From Cohnella sp. OV330 (GTDB taxonomy: Bacteria; Bacillota; Bacilli; Paenibacillales; Paenibacillaceae), in NCBI RefSeq assembly GCF_900112065.1, contig NZ_FOKE01000014.1, positions 1-64,000 of the forward strand: a stretch of DNA of 64,000 nucleotides, in the 5' to 3' direction. A program made the position numbers and the translations under genes. Shown piece by piece: positions 8,554 through 16,463 of this stretch. The notes beneath the pieces are model-generated. The model was not told the origin of the DNA. It saw nothing but the letters and a program-made list of their open reading frames with translations, and searched no databases. The number at the start of each line of letters is the position of its first letter. The first letter of the stretch is position 1.

Positions 8554-9776
8554 GGACGCCCACCTTCTTCTGCAGGAATGCCGAACGCCAGCGGGCCTTC
8601 TTCGAGTCTTCGCGACGCGATGCCCGCGAGCAGCGCCGCTCCGAGCGGCAGGCAAGCCTCGTTCAGCTCGAAACGGGGATGGTGCAGGCCGAACGCGCGC
8701 TCGGCGCCCTCGGCCGGACCCGAGCCGAGCCAGAAGAAGCAGCCGGGAACATGTTTCAAATACTCGGAGAAATCTTCGCCCGCGAGCGTCGGGGCGGCTA
8801 CGAGCCTTGTGCCGGGCCCCGCTACCGCGTCGATCGCCTCCCCGACCTTCCGCGCCGCTTCGGAATGGTTCACCAGCACCTGCGTCTGGCGGATATACGT
8901 CAGGCTCGCGCGGCAGCGATAGCCGTCCGCGATCCGCGTCACGATCCGCTCGATGCCTTCGGGCAAGCGCTCCCTAACTTCGGGATCGAAGGCCCGGACG
9001 GTGCCCGTCATGCGGCAGGCCGACGGAATCACGTTGTTCGCGTCTCCCGCATGGATGCTGCCGATCGTCACGACGACCGGATCGAACGGCGACGTCTCGC
9101 GAGAGACCAAGCTCTGCAGCGACATGACGATCGCGCTGGCGCAGACGATCGGATCGATGCCCTGATCGGGGATGGCGCCGTGCGCGCCCTTGCCCTCGAC
9201 CAGGATCTCGATGCGGTCGACCGAGCCCATCAGCGGGCCAGGCCGCACGGACGCCAAGCCGGCGGACAGCGTAGGCAGGTTGTGCAGACCGTAAATCTCT
9301 TCGACGCCCTCCAGCACCCCTTCGCGAATCATCGCCTTGGCGCCTTCGTTGATCTCTTCCGCCGACTGGAAAATGAGCCTGACCGTACCCTTAAGCGTCG
9401 ACCGCGCCTGGACCAACAGCTCGGCCGCTCCGAGCAGCATCGCCGTATGCGCGTCATGCCCGCAGGCATGCATCGCGCCGGGACGCTCGGAGGCGAACGG
9501 CAGTCCGGTCTCCTCGGCGATCGGGAGCGCGTCCATGTCGGCACGGAGCGCGACGACAGGACCCGCGGCATCCCCGACGATATCGGCTACGACCCCGTGT
9601 CCGCCGAATTCCGTGCGGCACGCCAGTCCGAGCGCGCTTAGCCGTTGCGCGACGAGACGCGCCGTCTCGCGCTCCTCGAAGCTGAGCTCGGGAAATCGGT
9701 GCAGCTGCCGGCGAAAGGACGTCAGATCGTCGGACAACAGCGCCGCTTTCTCTTTCCATGCGACGTTCCCGCTCAT
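8550..9776 (-). CDS. M20-family amidohydrolase (M20D, IAA-amino-acid hydrolase/N-acyl amino acid deacylase type)
   Basis: 408 residues. Metal-binding and catalytic motifs are intact: ALRADMDALPI, ACGHDAHTAMLL with the Cys ligand typical of subfamily M20D, a Glu-Glu pair in FQSAEEINEGA, HNLP, and GEDFSEYLKHVPG near the C-terminus. Members hydrolyse N-acyl or conjugated amino acids, releasing a free amino acid. The start is ATG at 9776 overlapping the sdaAA stop (ATGA) with AAAGGCGG upstream; the open frame continues upstream inside sdaAA but is not coding there. Translational coupling to serine dehydratase suggests the released amino acid may feed it. Confidence 0.88.
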   Translation of the reverse strand: MSGNVAWKEKAALLSDDLTSFRRQLHRFPELSFEERETARLVAQRLSALGLACRTEFGGHGVVADIVGDAAGPVVALRADMDALPIAEETGLPFASERPGAMHACGHDAHTAMLLGAAELLVQARSTLKGTVRLIFQSAEEINEGAKAMIREGVLEGVEEIYGLHNLPTLSAGLASVRPGPLMGSVDRIEILVEGKGAHGAIPDQGIDPIVCASAIVMSLQSLVSRETSPFDPVVVTIGSIHAGDANNVIPSACRMTGTVRAFDPEVRERLPEGIERIVTRIADGYRCRASLTYIRQTQVLVNHSEAARKVGEAIDAVAGPGTRLVAAPTLAGEDFSEYLKHVPGCFFWLGSGPAEGAERAFGLHHPRFELNEACLPLGAALLAGIASRRLEEGPLAFGIPAEEGGRP

Positions 9777-10660
9777 GAGCGGCCGCCTTTCTTGCGCAGG
9801 TCGCTCAAAATCGCTTTTCCCGTAGGCGTCTGGGCAAGGCCGCCCTTCGCCGTCTCCCGGTGCGCTTCGGGCATGGCGGCTCCAATATCCTTCATGACGC
9901 CGATGACCTCGTCCGAAGGAATGACGCTGCGCACGCCGGCAAGCGCCATGTCGGCCGCCGCGAGCGCGGTCACCGCGCCGAAGCCGTTGCGTACGATGCA
10001 GGGGATCTCGACGAGACCGCCCACCGGATCGCAGATCAGGCCGAGCGAATTTTTGAGGGCGAGTCCGACCGCATGGACGGCCTGCTCCGGCGTGCCGCCG
10101 CGCAGCTCCGTCAGCGCGCCGGCGGCCATGCCGACCGCCGAGCCGACCTCTGCCTGGCAGCCGCCCTCCGCGCCGGAAATGAACGACTGGTTCGCGATCA
10201 CGTAGCCGATCGCGCCGGCCGCGAACAGGGCTTCGACCATCCGGTCGTCGGTCCAGCCGAACCGCTCCTGCGTGCTCACGAATACGCCCGGAATGATCCC
10301 GCATGAGCCTGCGGTCGGCGTGGCGATGATGCGACCCATCGAGGCGTTGACCTCGGATACGCCTAGCGCATAGGCCAGCGCCGCGCTAGCTTCGTCGCCG
10401 AGCGCCGTTCCGCCGAGGGCCCGGTATTCCATGACCCGCTTCGCGTCTCCGCCCGTAAGCCCGCTTCGCGACTTCGTCTCCTCCGTCGTGCCTTTGCGGA
10501 CCGCTTCCTTCATGATCTGATAGTAGCTGGACATCTGGCCGACGACCGTTTCCTCCGTTTGATCCGATTCCCGGACTTGTTCCTCGATCATATAGCGGCC
10601 GATCGTCATATTCGCTGCCCGGCATTGCGCCGACAGCTCCGCAAGCGTGGCGAATCTCAT
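9773..10660 (-). CDS. sdaAA: L-serine dehydratase, iron-sulfur-dependent, alpha subunit
   Basis: 295 residues. The catalytic subunit of the two-part Gram-positive type L-serine deaminase, converting L-serine to pyruvate and ammonia with a 4Fe-4S cluster. Cluster cysteines are seen in SCGIIPG, GGCQAEVGSA and CDPVGGLVEIPC; the GRIIATPTAGSCG block is typical. It overlaps sdaAB by ATGA and the amidohydrolase by ATGA, so the three are translationally coupled. A relative acting on another beta-hydroxy amino acid cannot be excluded. Confidence 0.94.
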   Translation of the reverse strand: MRFATLAELSAQCRAANMTIGRYMIEEQVRESDQTEETVVGQMSSYYQIMKEAVRKGTTEETKSRSGLTGGDAKRVMEYRALGGTALGDEASAALAYALGVSEVNASMGRIIATPTAGSCGIIPGVFVSTQERFGWTDDRMVEALFAAGAIGYVIANQSFISGAEGGCQAEVGSAVGMAAGALTELRGGTPEQAVHAVGLALKNSLGLICDPVGGLVEIPCIVRNGFGAVTALAAADMALAGVRSVIPSDEVIGVMKDIGAAMPEAHRETAKGGLAQTPTGKAILSDLRKKGGRS

Positions 10661-11340
10661 TCTTGCCCCTCCTCTTGGTTCAGATCGACGAGGCGAACGC
10701 GCTCGACTTGCGGCAGCGCTTGGAGCTCGCGTCTCACCTCTAGCGGTACCGACTGATCCATCTCCATGACGGTGAGCGCGCGACCGCTCCTGCTCTGCCG
10801 GTCCACCTCCATCGCGCGGATGTTCAGGTCGACCCGCCCGACGATCAAAGCCATCGCGGCAACGGTTCCAGCCATGTCCCGATGGTTGACGAGCAGCGTC
10901 GGACAGTCCGCCCCGAACTTGACGTCGAAGCCATCCACGTTAACGATCTCGACATTGCCCCCGCCGATCGAGCATCCGATCATCGTCGTTTCTTGTTCTC
11001 CCTTTCGCAGGATGAACCGAACCGTATTGGGATGGCCGCCGGGCCGAAGCTCCGTGCCGAACCGCAGCTTCATGCCGGCCGCTTCGGCGAGCGCGATCGA
11101 ATCCCGGATCCGGTCGTCGTCCGGCGCGCAGCCGAGCAGGCCGGCGGTCACGGCAAGATCCGTCCCGTGACCCATATACGTTTCCGCGAACGAGCCCGAA
11201 AAGATGATGTCCGCTTCGTCCGGCTGCCCCCCGAGCGCCTGGCGCGCCGCAAGTCCAAGTCTCGCGGCGCCGGCCGTATGCGAGCTGGAGGGGCCGATCA
11301 TGCTGGGACCCATAATCGAAAACACGTCTTTAAATCGCAT
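10657..11340 (-). CDS. sdaAB: L-serine dehydratase, iron-sulfur-dependent, beta subunit
   Basis: 227 residues. Begins FKDVFSIMGPSMIGPSSSHTAG, the family's N-terminal signature, and ends in an ACT domain (about 150-220) which in this family binds serine. It partners the alpha subunit encoded next. ATG start behind GGGAGAGGGG. It lies 36 bases after the aldolase gene, the largest gap within the metabolic part of the islet. Confidence 0.94.
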   Translation of the reverse strand: MRFKDVFSIMGPSMIGPSSSHTAGAARLGLAARQALGGQPDEADIIFSGSFAETYMGHGTDLAVTAGLLGCAPDDDRIRDSIALAEAAGMKLRFGTELRPGGHPNTVRFILRKGEQETTMIGCSIGGGNVEIVNVDGFDVKFGADCPTLLVNHRDMAGTVAAMALIVGRVDLNIRAMEVDRQSRSGRALTVMEMDQSVPLEVRRELQALPQVERVRLVDLNQEEGQE

Positions 11341-11376
11341 GTCCGCCCCTCTCCCTTCGCTGTATCGATGTGCAGA

Positions 11377-12447
11377 TTAACGTTCCTGCAGCCATTCTTC
11401 AAGATGGGCCGCGACGAACGCATCGTCGTTCAGGTCCGGATACTGCGCGTAAACGCGGTCGATCTCCTCGGCTTGACCCGGCGACAGCTCCTCATGCGGA
11501 TTCAGGCACCAGGTTCCCTGAAGCAAACCTTGGCGGCGCAGCACCTCGTGGATGCCCGGGATGCAGCCTGCGAACTGGTGCGAAGGATCGAAAAATGCCG
11601 CGTTGGAATCGGTCACTTGGATGTTGCGGACAAGCCATTCCTTCGCGATCGCCGGCTCCCTTCTTGCCGTCTTGATCTCTTCGAGAAGCGCGACCGCCTT
11701 CTGCGTCCATACCGCCCAGTGGCCCAGCAGACCGCCGACTACCTGCTTTTCTACCGTTTGGCCGTCAATCGTAAAGCGGTACGTCGTGAACAGGTCCGCG
11801 ACGATATTGTCGTCGTTGCCGGTGTAGAGCGCGATCTCGTCCTTGCGAACAGAATGGCAGACGGCGCGGGCCACGTCAAGCGTCTGGTACCGGTTGAACG
11901 GCGCCATCTTGATCGCGACGACGTTCGGGATGTCGGCGAACGCGCGCCAGAATTCGTAGGTGAAAATTCTGCCGCCGACCGAAGGCTGCAGGTAGAAGCC
12001 GATGACCGGCATGAGCGCGGCGACTTGCCTCGTCCGATCGAGCAGCGCTTCCTCGGTCAGCTGTCCGAGCCCGCCCATGCTGAGCAGCGCGGCATCGTAG
12101 CCGAGCTTAAGCGCAATCGCCGTCTCGCTTAGCGCTTGCTCGACAGGCCCGCATACGCCTGCGACCTTGATGAACGGGCGGGAAGGCGCAGCCTTGTCGA
12201 CTTCTTCAGCGGCCATGCGCAGCACGGTCTCGTACAGATCGTGCTCCGAATCGCGAATCTCGAACTGAGTGGAATGGACCCCGACGGCCACGCCGCCGGC
12301 TCCCGAAGCGACGTAGTAGCGCGTGAGCGCGCGCTGCCGCCGCTCGTCGAGCTTGCGGTCCGCGTCCAGCGCGAGCGGGTGCGCCGGGATAACCAAGCCG
12401 TCCTGCAGCGCCGCGTTCAGCGCGTCCGACAAATATACGGTCGCCAT
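11377..12447 (-). CDS. Dihydrodipicolinate synthase/N-acetylneuraminate lyase superfamily protein
   Basis: 356 residues, a TIM barrel related to DapA and NanA but longer than the usual 290-300. The Schiff-base lysine is probably that in VVAIKMAPF. The beginning (VIPAHPLALDADRKLDERRQ) and GAGGVAVGVHSTQFEI differ from true DapA, so lysine synthesis is unlikely. The superfamily makes or breaks C-C bonds with pyruvate as one partner. ATG start at 12447 sharing one base with the previous stop (TGATG), with AAAGGGG upstream. Confidence 0.82.
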   Translation of the reverse strand: MATVYLSDALNAALQDGLVIPAHPLALDADRKLDERRQRALTRYYVASGAGGVAVGVHSTQFEIRDSEHDLYETVLRMAAEEVDKAAPSRPFIKVAGVCGPVEQALSETAIALKLGYDAALLSMGGLGQLTEEALLDRTRQVAALMPVIGFYLQPSVGGRIFTYEFWRAFADIPNVVAIKMAPFNRYQTLDVARAVCHSVRKDEIALYTGNDDNIVADLFTTYRFTIDGQTVEKQVVGGLLGHWAVWTQKAVALLEEIKTARREPAIAKEWLVRNIQVTDSNAAFFDPSHQFAGCIPGIHEVLRRQGLLQGTWCLNPHEELSPGQAEEIDRVYAQYPDLNDDAFVAAHLEEWLQER

Positions 12448-13463
12448 CAGAATTTCCCCTTTCGTTCTTGGAAGTGGGTCGGTTTGTTCCATGTCGCGCC
12501 GCCTTGCAGCACCCACTCTGCCGTCCAATCGATCATTTGCAACAGCGAGACGCTCGGATAGCCGAACAGCTGATGTGACTTCGAGGCGTTATTCAGAAGC
12601 GCGGTCTCGGATTCCTTGCCCTCGAACGTCGCTTCCTTGCCAAGCCGCTTGGACATTTGGCCAGCCGCCCATCTCACGGACATCGTCTCCGGTCCCGTCA
12701 CGTTCAGGATAGCCGGGGGGCTCGAAGCGATCGCCAGGCTGCGCAGCGCCATCGCGTTGGCGTCGCCTTGCCAGATGACGTTCGCATAGCCGGTCGTCAG
12801 ATCGATCGGGCGCCCTTCGTTGATCGCCCGCGCCAGCTCCAGCAGTACGCCGTACCGCATGTCGATCGCGTAGTTCAGCCTGAACATCGTCATCGGCGTG
12901 CCGTATTTGTGCGAGTGGTACTCGAAGATCCGTTCTCTGCCCAGCGTCGACTGCGCATATTCGCCGAGCGGTTCAGGCGCGATGGATTCGTCCGCGCCGC
13001 CGCCGCCGACCGGCATGAACGGATAAATGTTGCCCGAGGAAAAAACGACGATACGCGAATCCTTATACTTTTCGGCAACGCGCCCCGGCAAGTACGTGTT
13101 CATCGCCCACGTGAAATGCTCGCGGCCCGTCGTACCGAACTTGTTGCCCGCCATATAGATGACGTTCGAGGCGTTCGGCAGCGCCTTCAGCGCTTCGTCG
13201 TCGAGCAGCTCGCACGAGATCGTCTCAACGCCTGCAGCTTCAAGCTCCTGTCGCGTCTCGCTGCTGCTGAAGCGCGATACGCCGATGACGCGCTTGCCAA
13301 GTCCCCCGGCGCGCACGGCATTGGCCGCCAGCCGGGCCAAGCTCGGCCCCATTTTCCCGCCTACGCCAAGCACGACGATGTCCCCGTCGATCGACGACAG
13401 CTGCTTGATTAACGCTTCCGACGGTTCGGCCAGCTTTGCTTCCAGTTGTTCTATCGTATGCAT
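12447..13463 (-). CDS. Atypical NAD-dependent epimerase/dehydratase (extended SDR)
   Basis: 338 residues. The Rossmann motif VLGVGGKMGPSLARLA is preceded by about 55 residues, longer than usual. The strand and loop FSSGNIYPF and the later FRLNYAIDMRYG match extended SDRs. The catalytic YxxxK, however, reads Y-A-Q-S-T: Lys is replaced by Thr. Either the chemistry is altered or the protein binds rather than turns over its ligand. ATG start at 13463 behind GAGAGGAG. First of six tightly packed metabolic genes. Confidence 0.8.
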   Translation of the reverse strand: MHTIEQLEAKLAEPSEALIKQLSSIDGDIVVLGVGGKMGPSLARLAANAVRAGGLGKRVIGVSRFSSSETRQELEAAGVETISCELLDDEALKALPNASNVIYMAGNKFGTTGREHFTWAMNTYLPGRVAEKYKDSRIVVFSSGNIYPFMPVGGGGADESIAPEPLGEYAQSTLGRERIFEYHSHKYGTPMTMFRLNYAIDMRYGVLLELARAINEGRPIDLTTGYANVIWQGDANAMALRSLAIASSPPAILNVTGPETMSVRWAAGQMSKRLGKEATFEGKESETALLNNASKSHQLFGYPSVSLLQMIDWTAEWVLQGGATWNKPTHFQERKGKF

Positions 13464-13518
13464 GAGATCAGTCTCCTCTCGACTTGTACCTGATCCCATC
13501 ATACGTGCGATCGCTATA

Positions 13519-13563
13519 TAAAGACAGGTCCGTTTATCGTCTTTAAATTCATCCACAATGGAT
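13519..13563 (-). promoter_or_regulatory. Candidate operator/promoter of the catabolic islet
   Basis: The 128-base gap between the regulator and the epimerase gene holds an inverted repeat TAAAGAC-N13-GTCTTTA (13519-13545) and a second short one, ATCCA-CAA-TGGAT (13551-13563). A possible -10 box (TTATAT/TATATA, 13515-13521) overlaps the first repeat, with no good -35 box, as expected for an activator-dependent promoter. Binding by the neighbouring regulator is inferred only. Confidence 0.4.
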
Positions 13564-13591
13564 ATGCCTCTCTAAGAAAATCAAGGCAGGT

Positions 13592-14914
13592 TCATAAATG
13601 GTGGTCCGCCAAAAAGGAGAAACGATACACTTGGCGCGGTCTGCCCTTAGGCATTTTTTCCATGCCGGCGATGCCGACCAGTCCCGCATCCGCCCACTGA
13701 AGCAGCAGCCGATGCGCGCTGCGCACCGTAATGTTGAGCATCGATGCGAGCTCATGAACCTGGTAGTCGTACTTGCCGTGTCGGGACATATAGGCGAGCA
13801 GCTTGCTCAAATAGGCCCCCGTCATCCCCGCCTCCTCCGCTCGCCGCAGAAGCTCCGGATCGAGCGGCGCCATAATCGACGCTACCGGATCCGCCATTTC
13901 CAGCGGGCCGATGAGCGTTCGATCTTCCCGTACGATAAAGCAGGCGTTGCCCCCCGCGGCGACCGATTTGCGAAGCGCGCTCCGCGCGTTCGAACCGGCC
14001 TCGCTGGCCGTCGCGCCGAAGCCGATGCCGATGCTGAGCGATATTCCGTAGGACAGATTGGCGTCTTTGGCGAGCGGGATCGTTTTATAGCCGCCCGTTT
14101 CGCGCTCGAAGATGCCCCGGGTCGTAAAAAACAAATATTCGTCGCCGCCGACGGGCGTCAAGTAACCGTCCAGCGATTCGACGTAGTCGAGCACCATTCG
14201 GTGAATGTCCAGCTTGAGCTTTTGGATCTCGTGCTCGCTCGCGCTTCGCTGCACGAGCTTGCCGAATTCGTCTACCGTCACCATGCCGACGACGATCTGC
14301 GATTCCTTGCCTTTGCGGGATTCGGTCGACAGCAGCGCGCGTTCGAGCGTCACGATGATATCCTCGTCGGACGGCAACAGCAGCGCGTGAGGAATCTTCA
14401 CCCGAGAGAGCTCTTCCGCGACCCGCTCCACGCCGGTGAAGGCGTACACGCAGTCCTGAGATCCGGCGACTTTGCGATGATGCGCGACGAGCTTGTCCGG
14501 CGAAGCATAGGACGGACCTTCATAGACGGCGACCTTCAGTCCTTCAAGCGCCAGATCCCGAAGCGTCCGCATCACCATCGTCTTGGTCAGCGAATCGACG
14601 GATAAAACCGCCTCCGGCCCGAGGCGCCCTGCCCGCTGCGCTTCGAACAACGCTTTGTACAAGCCCGCCCCCGTCAACGGAACATGATGGACCGGCACGG
14701 CAACCGGCTTTTTCTCCTTGAGCAGACGCTGAGGCGCGGGTCCGGACAACAGCAGCGCCTCCACCTCGTCCTCAAGCAAGGCAGCTGTATCGGGAGCTTC
14801 CTGCTCTTGCTCGACGAGACGAACGACAGGCTCGAACGATGGGAACGCATTCATGACTCTTAATACGCGAGAAACGACGGCCTCCGTCCCTACGATCCCG
14901 ATTTTGATGTGCAT
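13592..14914 (-). CDS. Transcriptional regulator with sensor-like, GGDEF-like and winged-helix domains
   Basis: 440 residues. Residues 1-195 look like two Rossmann-like lobes and resemble in layout the ligand-sensing half of PrpR-type regulators. Residues 205-330 resemble a nucleotide-cyclase fold: VTVDEF (about 212-217) at the first metal position, PVGGDEY (254-260) at the GGDEF signature, then SIGIGFG and a final helix SALRKSVAAGGN. Residues 365-435 form a winged helix-turn-helix (YQVHELASMLNITVRSAHRLLL) ending in GRPRQVYRF. ATG at 14914 is preceded by AGGAGG at good spacing. It has its own terminator upstream and heads the islet. I do not recognise a named family. Confidence 0.75.
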   Translation of the reverse strand: MHIKIGIVGTEAVVSRVLRVMNAFPSFEPVVRLVEQEQEAPDTAALLEDEVEALLLSGPAPQRLLKEKKPVAVPVHHVPLTGAGLYKALFEAQRAGRLGPEAVLSVDSLTKTMVMRTLRDLALEGLKVAVYEGPSYASPDKLVAHHRKVAGSQDCVYAFTGVERVAEELSRVKIPHALLLPSDEDIIVTLERALLSTESRKGKESQIVVGMVTVDEFGKLVQRSASEHEIQKLKLDIHRMVLDYVESLDGYLTPVGGDEYLFFTTRGIFERETGGYKTIPLAKDANLSYGISLSIGIGFGATASEAGSNARSALRKSVAAGGNACFIVREDRTLIGPLEMADPVASIMAPLDPELLRRAEEAGMTGAYLSKLLAYMSRHGKYDYQVHELASMLNITVRSAHRLLLQWADAGLVGIAGMEKMPKGRPRQVYRFSFLADHHL

Positions 14915-14930
14915 GGTACTTCCTCCTGTG

Positions 14931-14964
14931 AAAAAGACCCCCGAAGCCAGCGCTGTCGGGAGCC
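14931..14964 (-). terminator. Rho-independent terminator after proS
   Basis: On the transcribed strand GGCTCCCGA pairs with TCGGGGGTC (two G-U pairs), closing a loop that itself contains CAGCGCTG, followed by TTTTT. It lies between proS and the regulator gene and separates the islet from the translation/lipid operon. Confidence 0.8.
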
Positions 14965-14985
14965 TTTTGTTAAACGCGTTTTGTT

Positions 14986-16434
14986 TTAGTACGCTCTTGC
15001 GAACACGACCGTATGCGCAGCCGGTTTGCCGCAGCATAGACATACGCTCTTGGTCGTCTGCGGCTCGAAGGGAATGTTGCGGCTCGTCGCGCCGGTCTCT
15101 TCCTTCACCTTGCTCTCGCAAGCGTCGTCGCCGCACCACCCGGCATAGGCGAAGCCGCGCTTCTCTTCGAAAGCGGCCTTGAGCTGGTCGAGCGTCTCGA
15201 CGTCGAACAGATGCGACTCGCGGAATTCAAGCGCGCGCTCGTACATCTGCGTATGCACCTCTTCGAGCAATTCGGCTACGGATGCCGCCAGGTTGTCGAG
15301 CGGCACCTGCTTCTTCTCGCCGGTCACGCGGGACACGAGCACGCAGACGCCGTTTTCCAGGTCGCGCGGACCGAGCTCGAGTCGAATCGGAATGCCGCGC
15401 ATCTCGTATTCGTTGAACTTCCAGCCCGGCGACACGTCGGAGCGATCGTCGACGCGAACGCGAATGCCGGCGCTCTTAAGCTCGGCGAACAGCTCGTCCG
15501 TCTTCGCGATGACCGTCTCGCGCGTCTTGGGCGGGCCGATCGGAATCATGATCACCTGCGTCGGCGCTACCTTCGGCGGCAGCACGAGGCCGCGATCGTC
15601 GCCGTGCACCATGATCAGCGCGCCGATCAATCGCGTGCTCACGCCCCAGGAGGTCGTGTGGCAATATTCCTGCGTGTTTTCACGGCTCAAATACTTGATA
15701 TCGAACGCGACGGCGAACTTGGTGCCGAGATAGTGCGAAGTGCCGGCTTGCACGGCGCGTCCGTCCTTCATCATCGCCTCGATCGAGTACGTGTCGACGG
15801 CGCCCGCGAAGCGCTCCGAAGGCGTCTTCTGGCCCTTGATGACCGGAATCGCCAGCACGCTCTCCACGAAGTCCGTGTACACGTCGAGCATCTGCATCGT
15901 CTCGCGGCGGGCGTCGGCTTCGTCCTCGTGCGCCGTATGCCCTTCCTGCCACAGAAACTCGCTCGTACGCAGGAACGGCATCGTCCGCTTTTCCCAGCGG
16001 AAAACGTTCGCCCATTGGTTGATGAGCAGCGGCAAATCGCGGTACGAGTTGATCCACTTGGCGTACATATGCCCGAACATCGTCTCCGACGTCGGCCGTA
16101 CGGCCAATCGCTCCTCCAATATCTCGCCGCCTGCCTCCGTCACCATCGGCAGCTCCGGATTAAAGCCCTCGACATGCTCTTTTTCCTTCTGGAAAAAGCT
16201 CTCGGGGATCAGCAGCGGGAAATACGCGTTGCGGTGGCCGGTCTCCTTGAAGCGACGGTCCAGATCGCGCTGAATATTTTCCCACAGCTCGTAGCCTTCT
16301 GGCCGGAATACGATACAGCCGCGCACCGGCGAATAGTCCATGAGCTCGGCCTTTTTGATGACGTCGATATACCAGCGGCTGAAATCCTCGGCCTGCGGCG
16401 TTATTTCCGTTACGAACCCTTTATCCTTCGACAT
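14986..16434 (-). CDS. proS: Prolyl-tRNA synthetase, short eukaryote/archaea-type (ProS type 3)
   Basis: 482 residues. Class II core with motif 2 FRWEKRTMPFLRTSEFLWQE and motif 3 GLVLPPKVAP, an anticodon-binding domain (about 290-390), and a C-terminal zinc domain with CGDDAC and CLCCGK. It lacks the inserted editing domain of the 560-residue bacterial-type ProS found at this locus in B. subtilis, so it is a non-orthologous occupant of the same site. The start is ATG at 16434, behind TAGGGGAG; an upstream in-frame start adds only seven residues. Confidence 0.95.
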   Translation of the reverse strand: MSKDKGFVTEITPQAEDFSRWYIDVIKKAELMDYSPVRGCIVFRPEGYELWENIQRDLDRRFKETGHRNAYFPLLIPESFFQKEKEHVEGFNPELPMVTEAGGEILEERLAVRPTSETMFGHMYAKWINSYRDLPLLINQWANVFRWEKRTMPFLRTSEFLWQEGHTAHEDEADARRETMQMLDVYTDFVESVLAIPVIKGQKTPSERFAGAVDTYSIEAMMKDGRAVQAGTSHYLGTKFAVAFDIKYLSRENTQEYCHTTSWGVSTRLIGALIMVHGDDRGLVLPPKVAPTQVIMIPIGPPKTRETVIAKTDELFAELKSAGIRVRVDDRSDVSPGWKFNEYEMRGIPIRLELGPRDLENGVCVLVSRVTGEKKQVPLDNLAASVAELLEEVHTQMYERALEFRESHLFDVETLDQLKAAFEEKRGFAYAGWCGDDACESKVKEETGATSRNIPFEPQTTKSVCLCCGKPAAHTVVFARAY

Positions 16435-16463
16435 AAGCTCCCCTACCCCTGACAACCTGGAAT

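Noticed and set aside
8550-10304. Extended 584-codon form of the amidohydrolase
   Set aside because: The extra 176 codons lie inside sdaAA in another frame, are Arg/Gly-rich, and the motif-bearing part begins at ATG 9776 behind a ribosome binding site.
11377-12447. True dapA for lysine synthesis
   Set aside because: Length, N-terminus and catabolic neighbours do not fit; no other lysine gene is near.
7624-14914. Mobile element or genomic island with integrase for the catabolic islet
   Set aside because: No transposase, integrase, tRNA or flanking direct repeat is visible, and base use by eye does not differ from neighbours. Insertion is inferred from gene order only.
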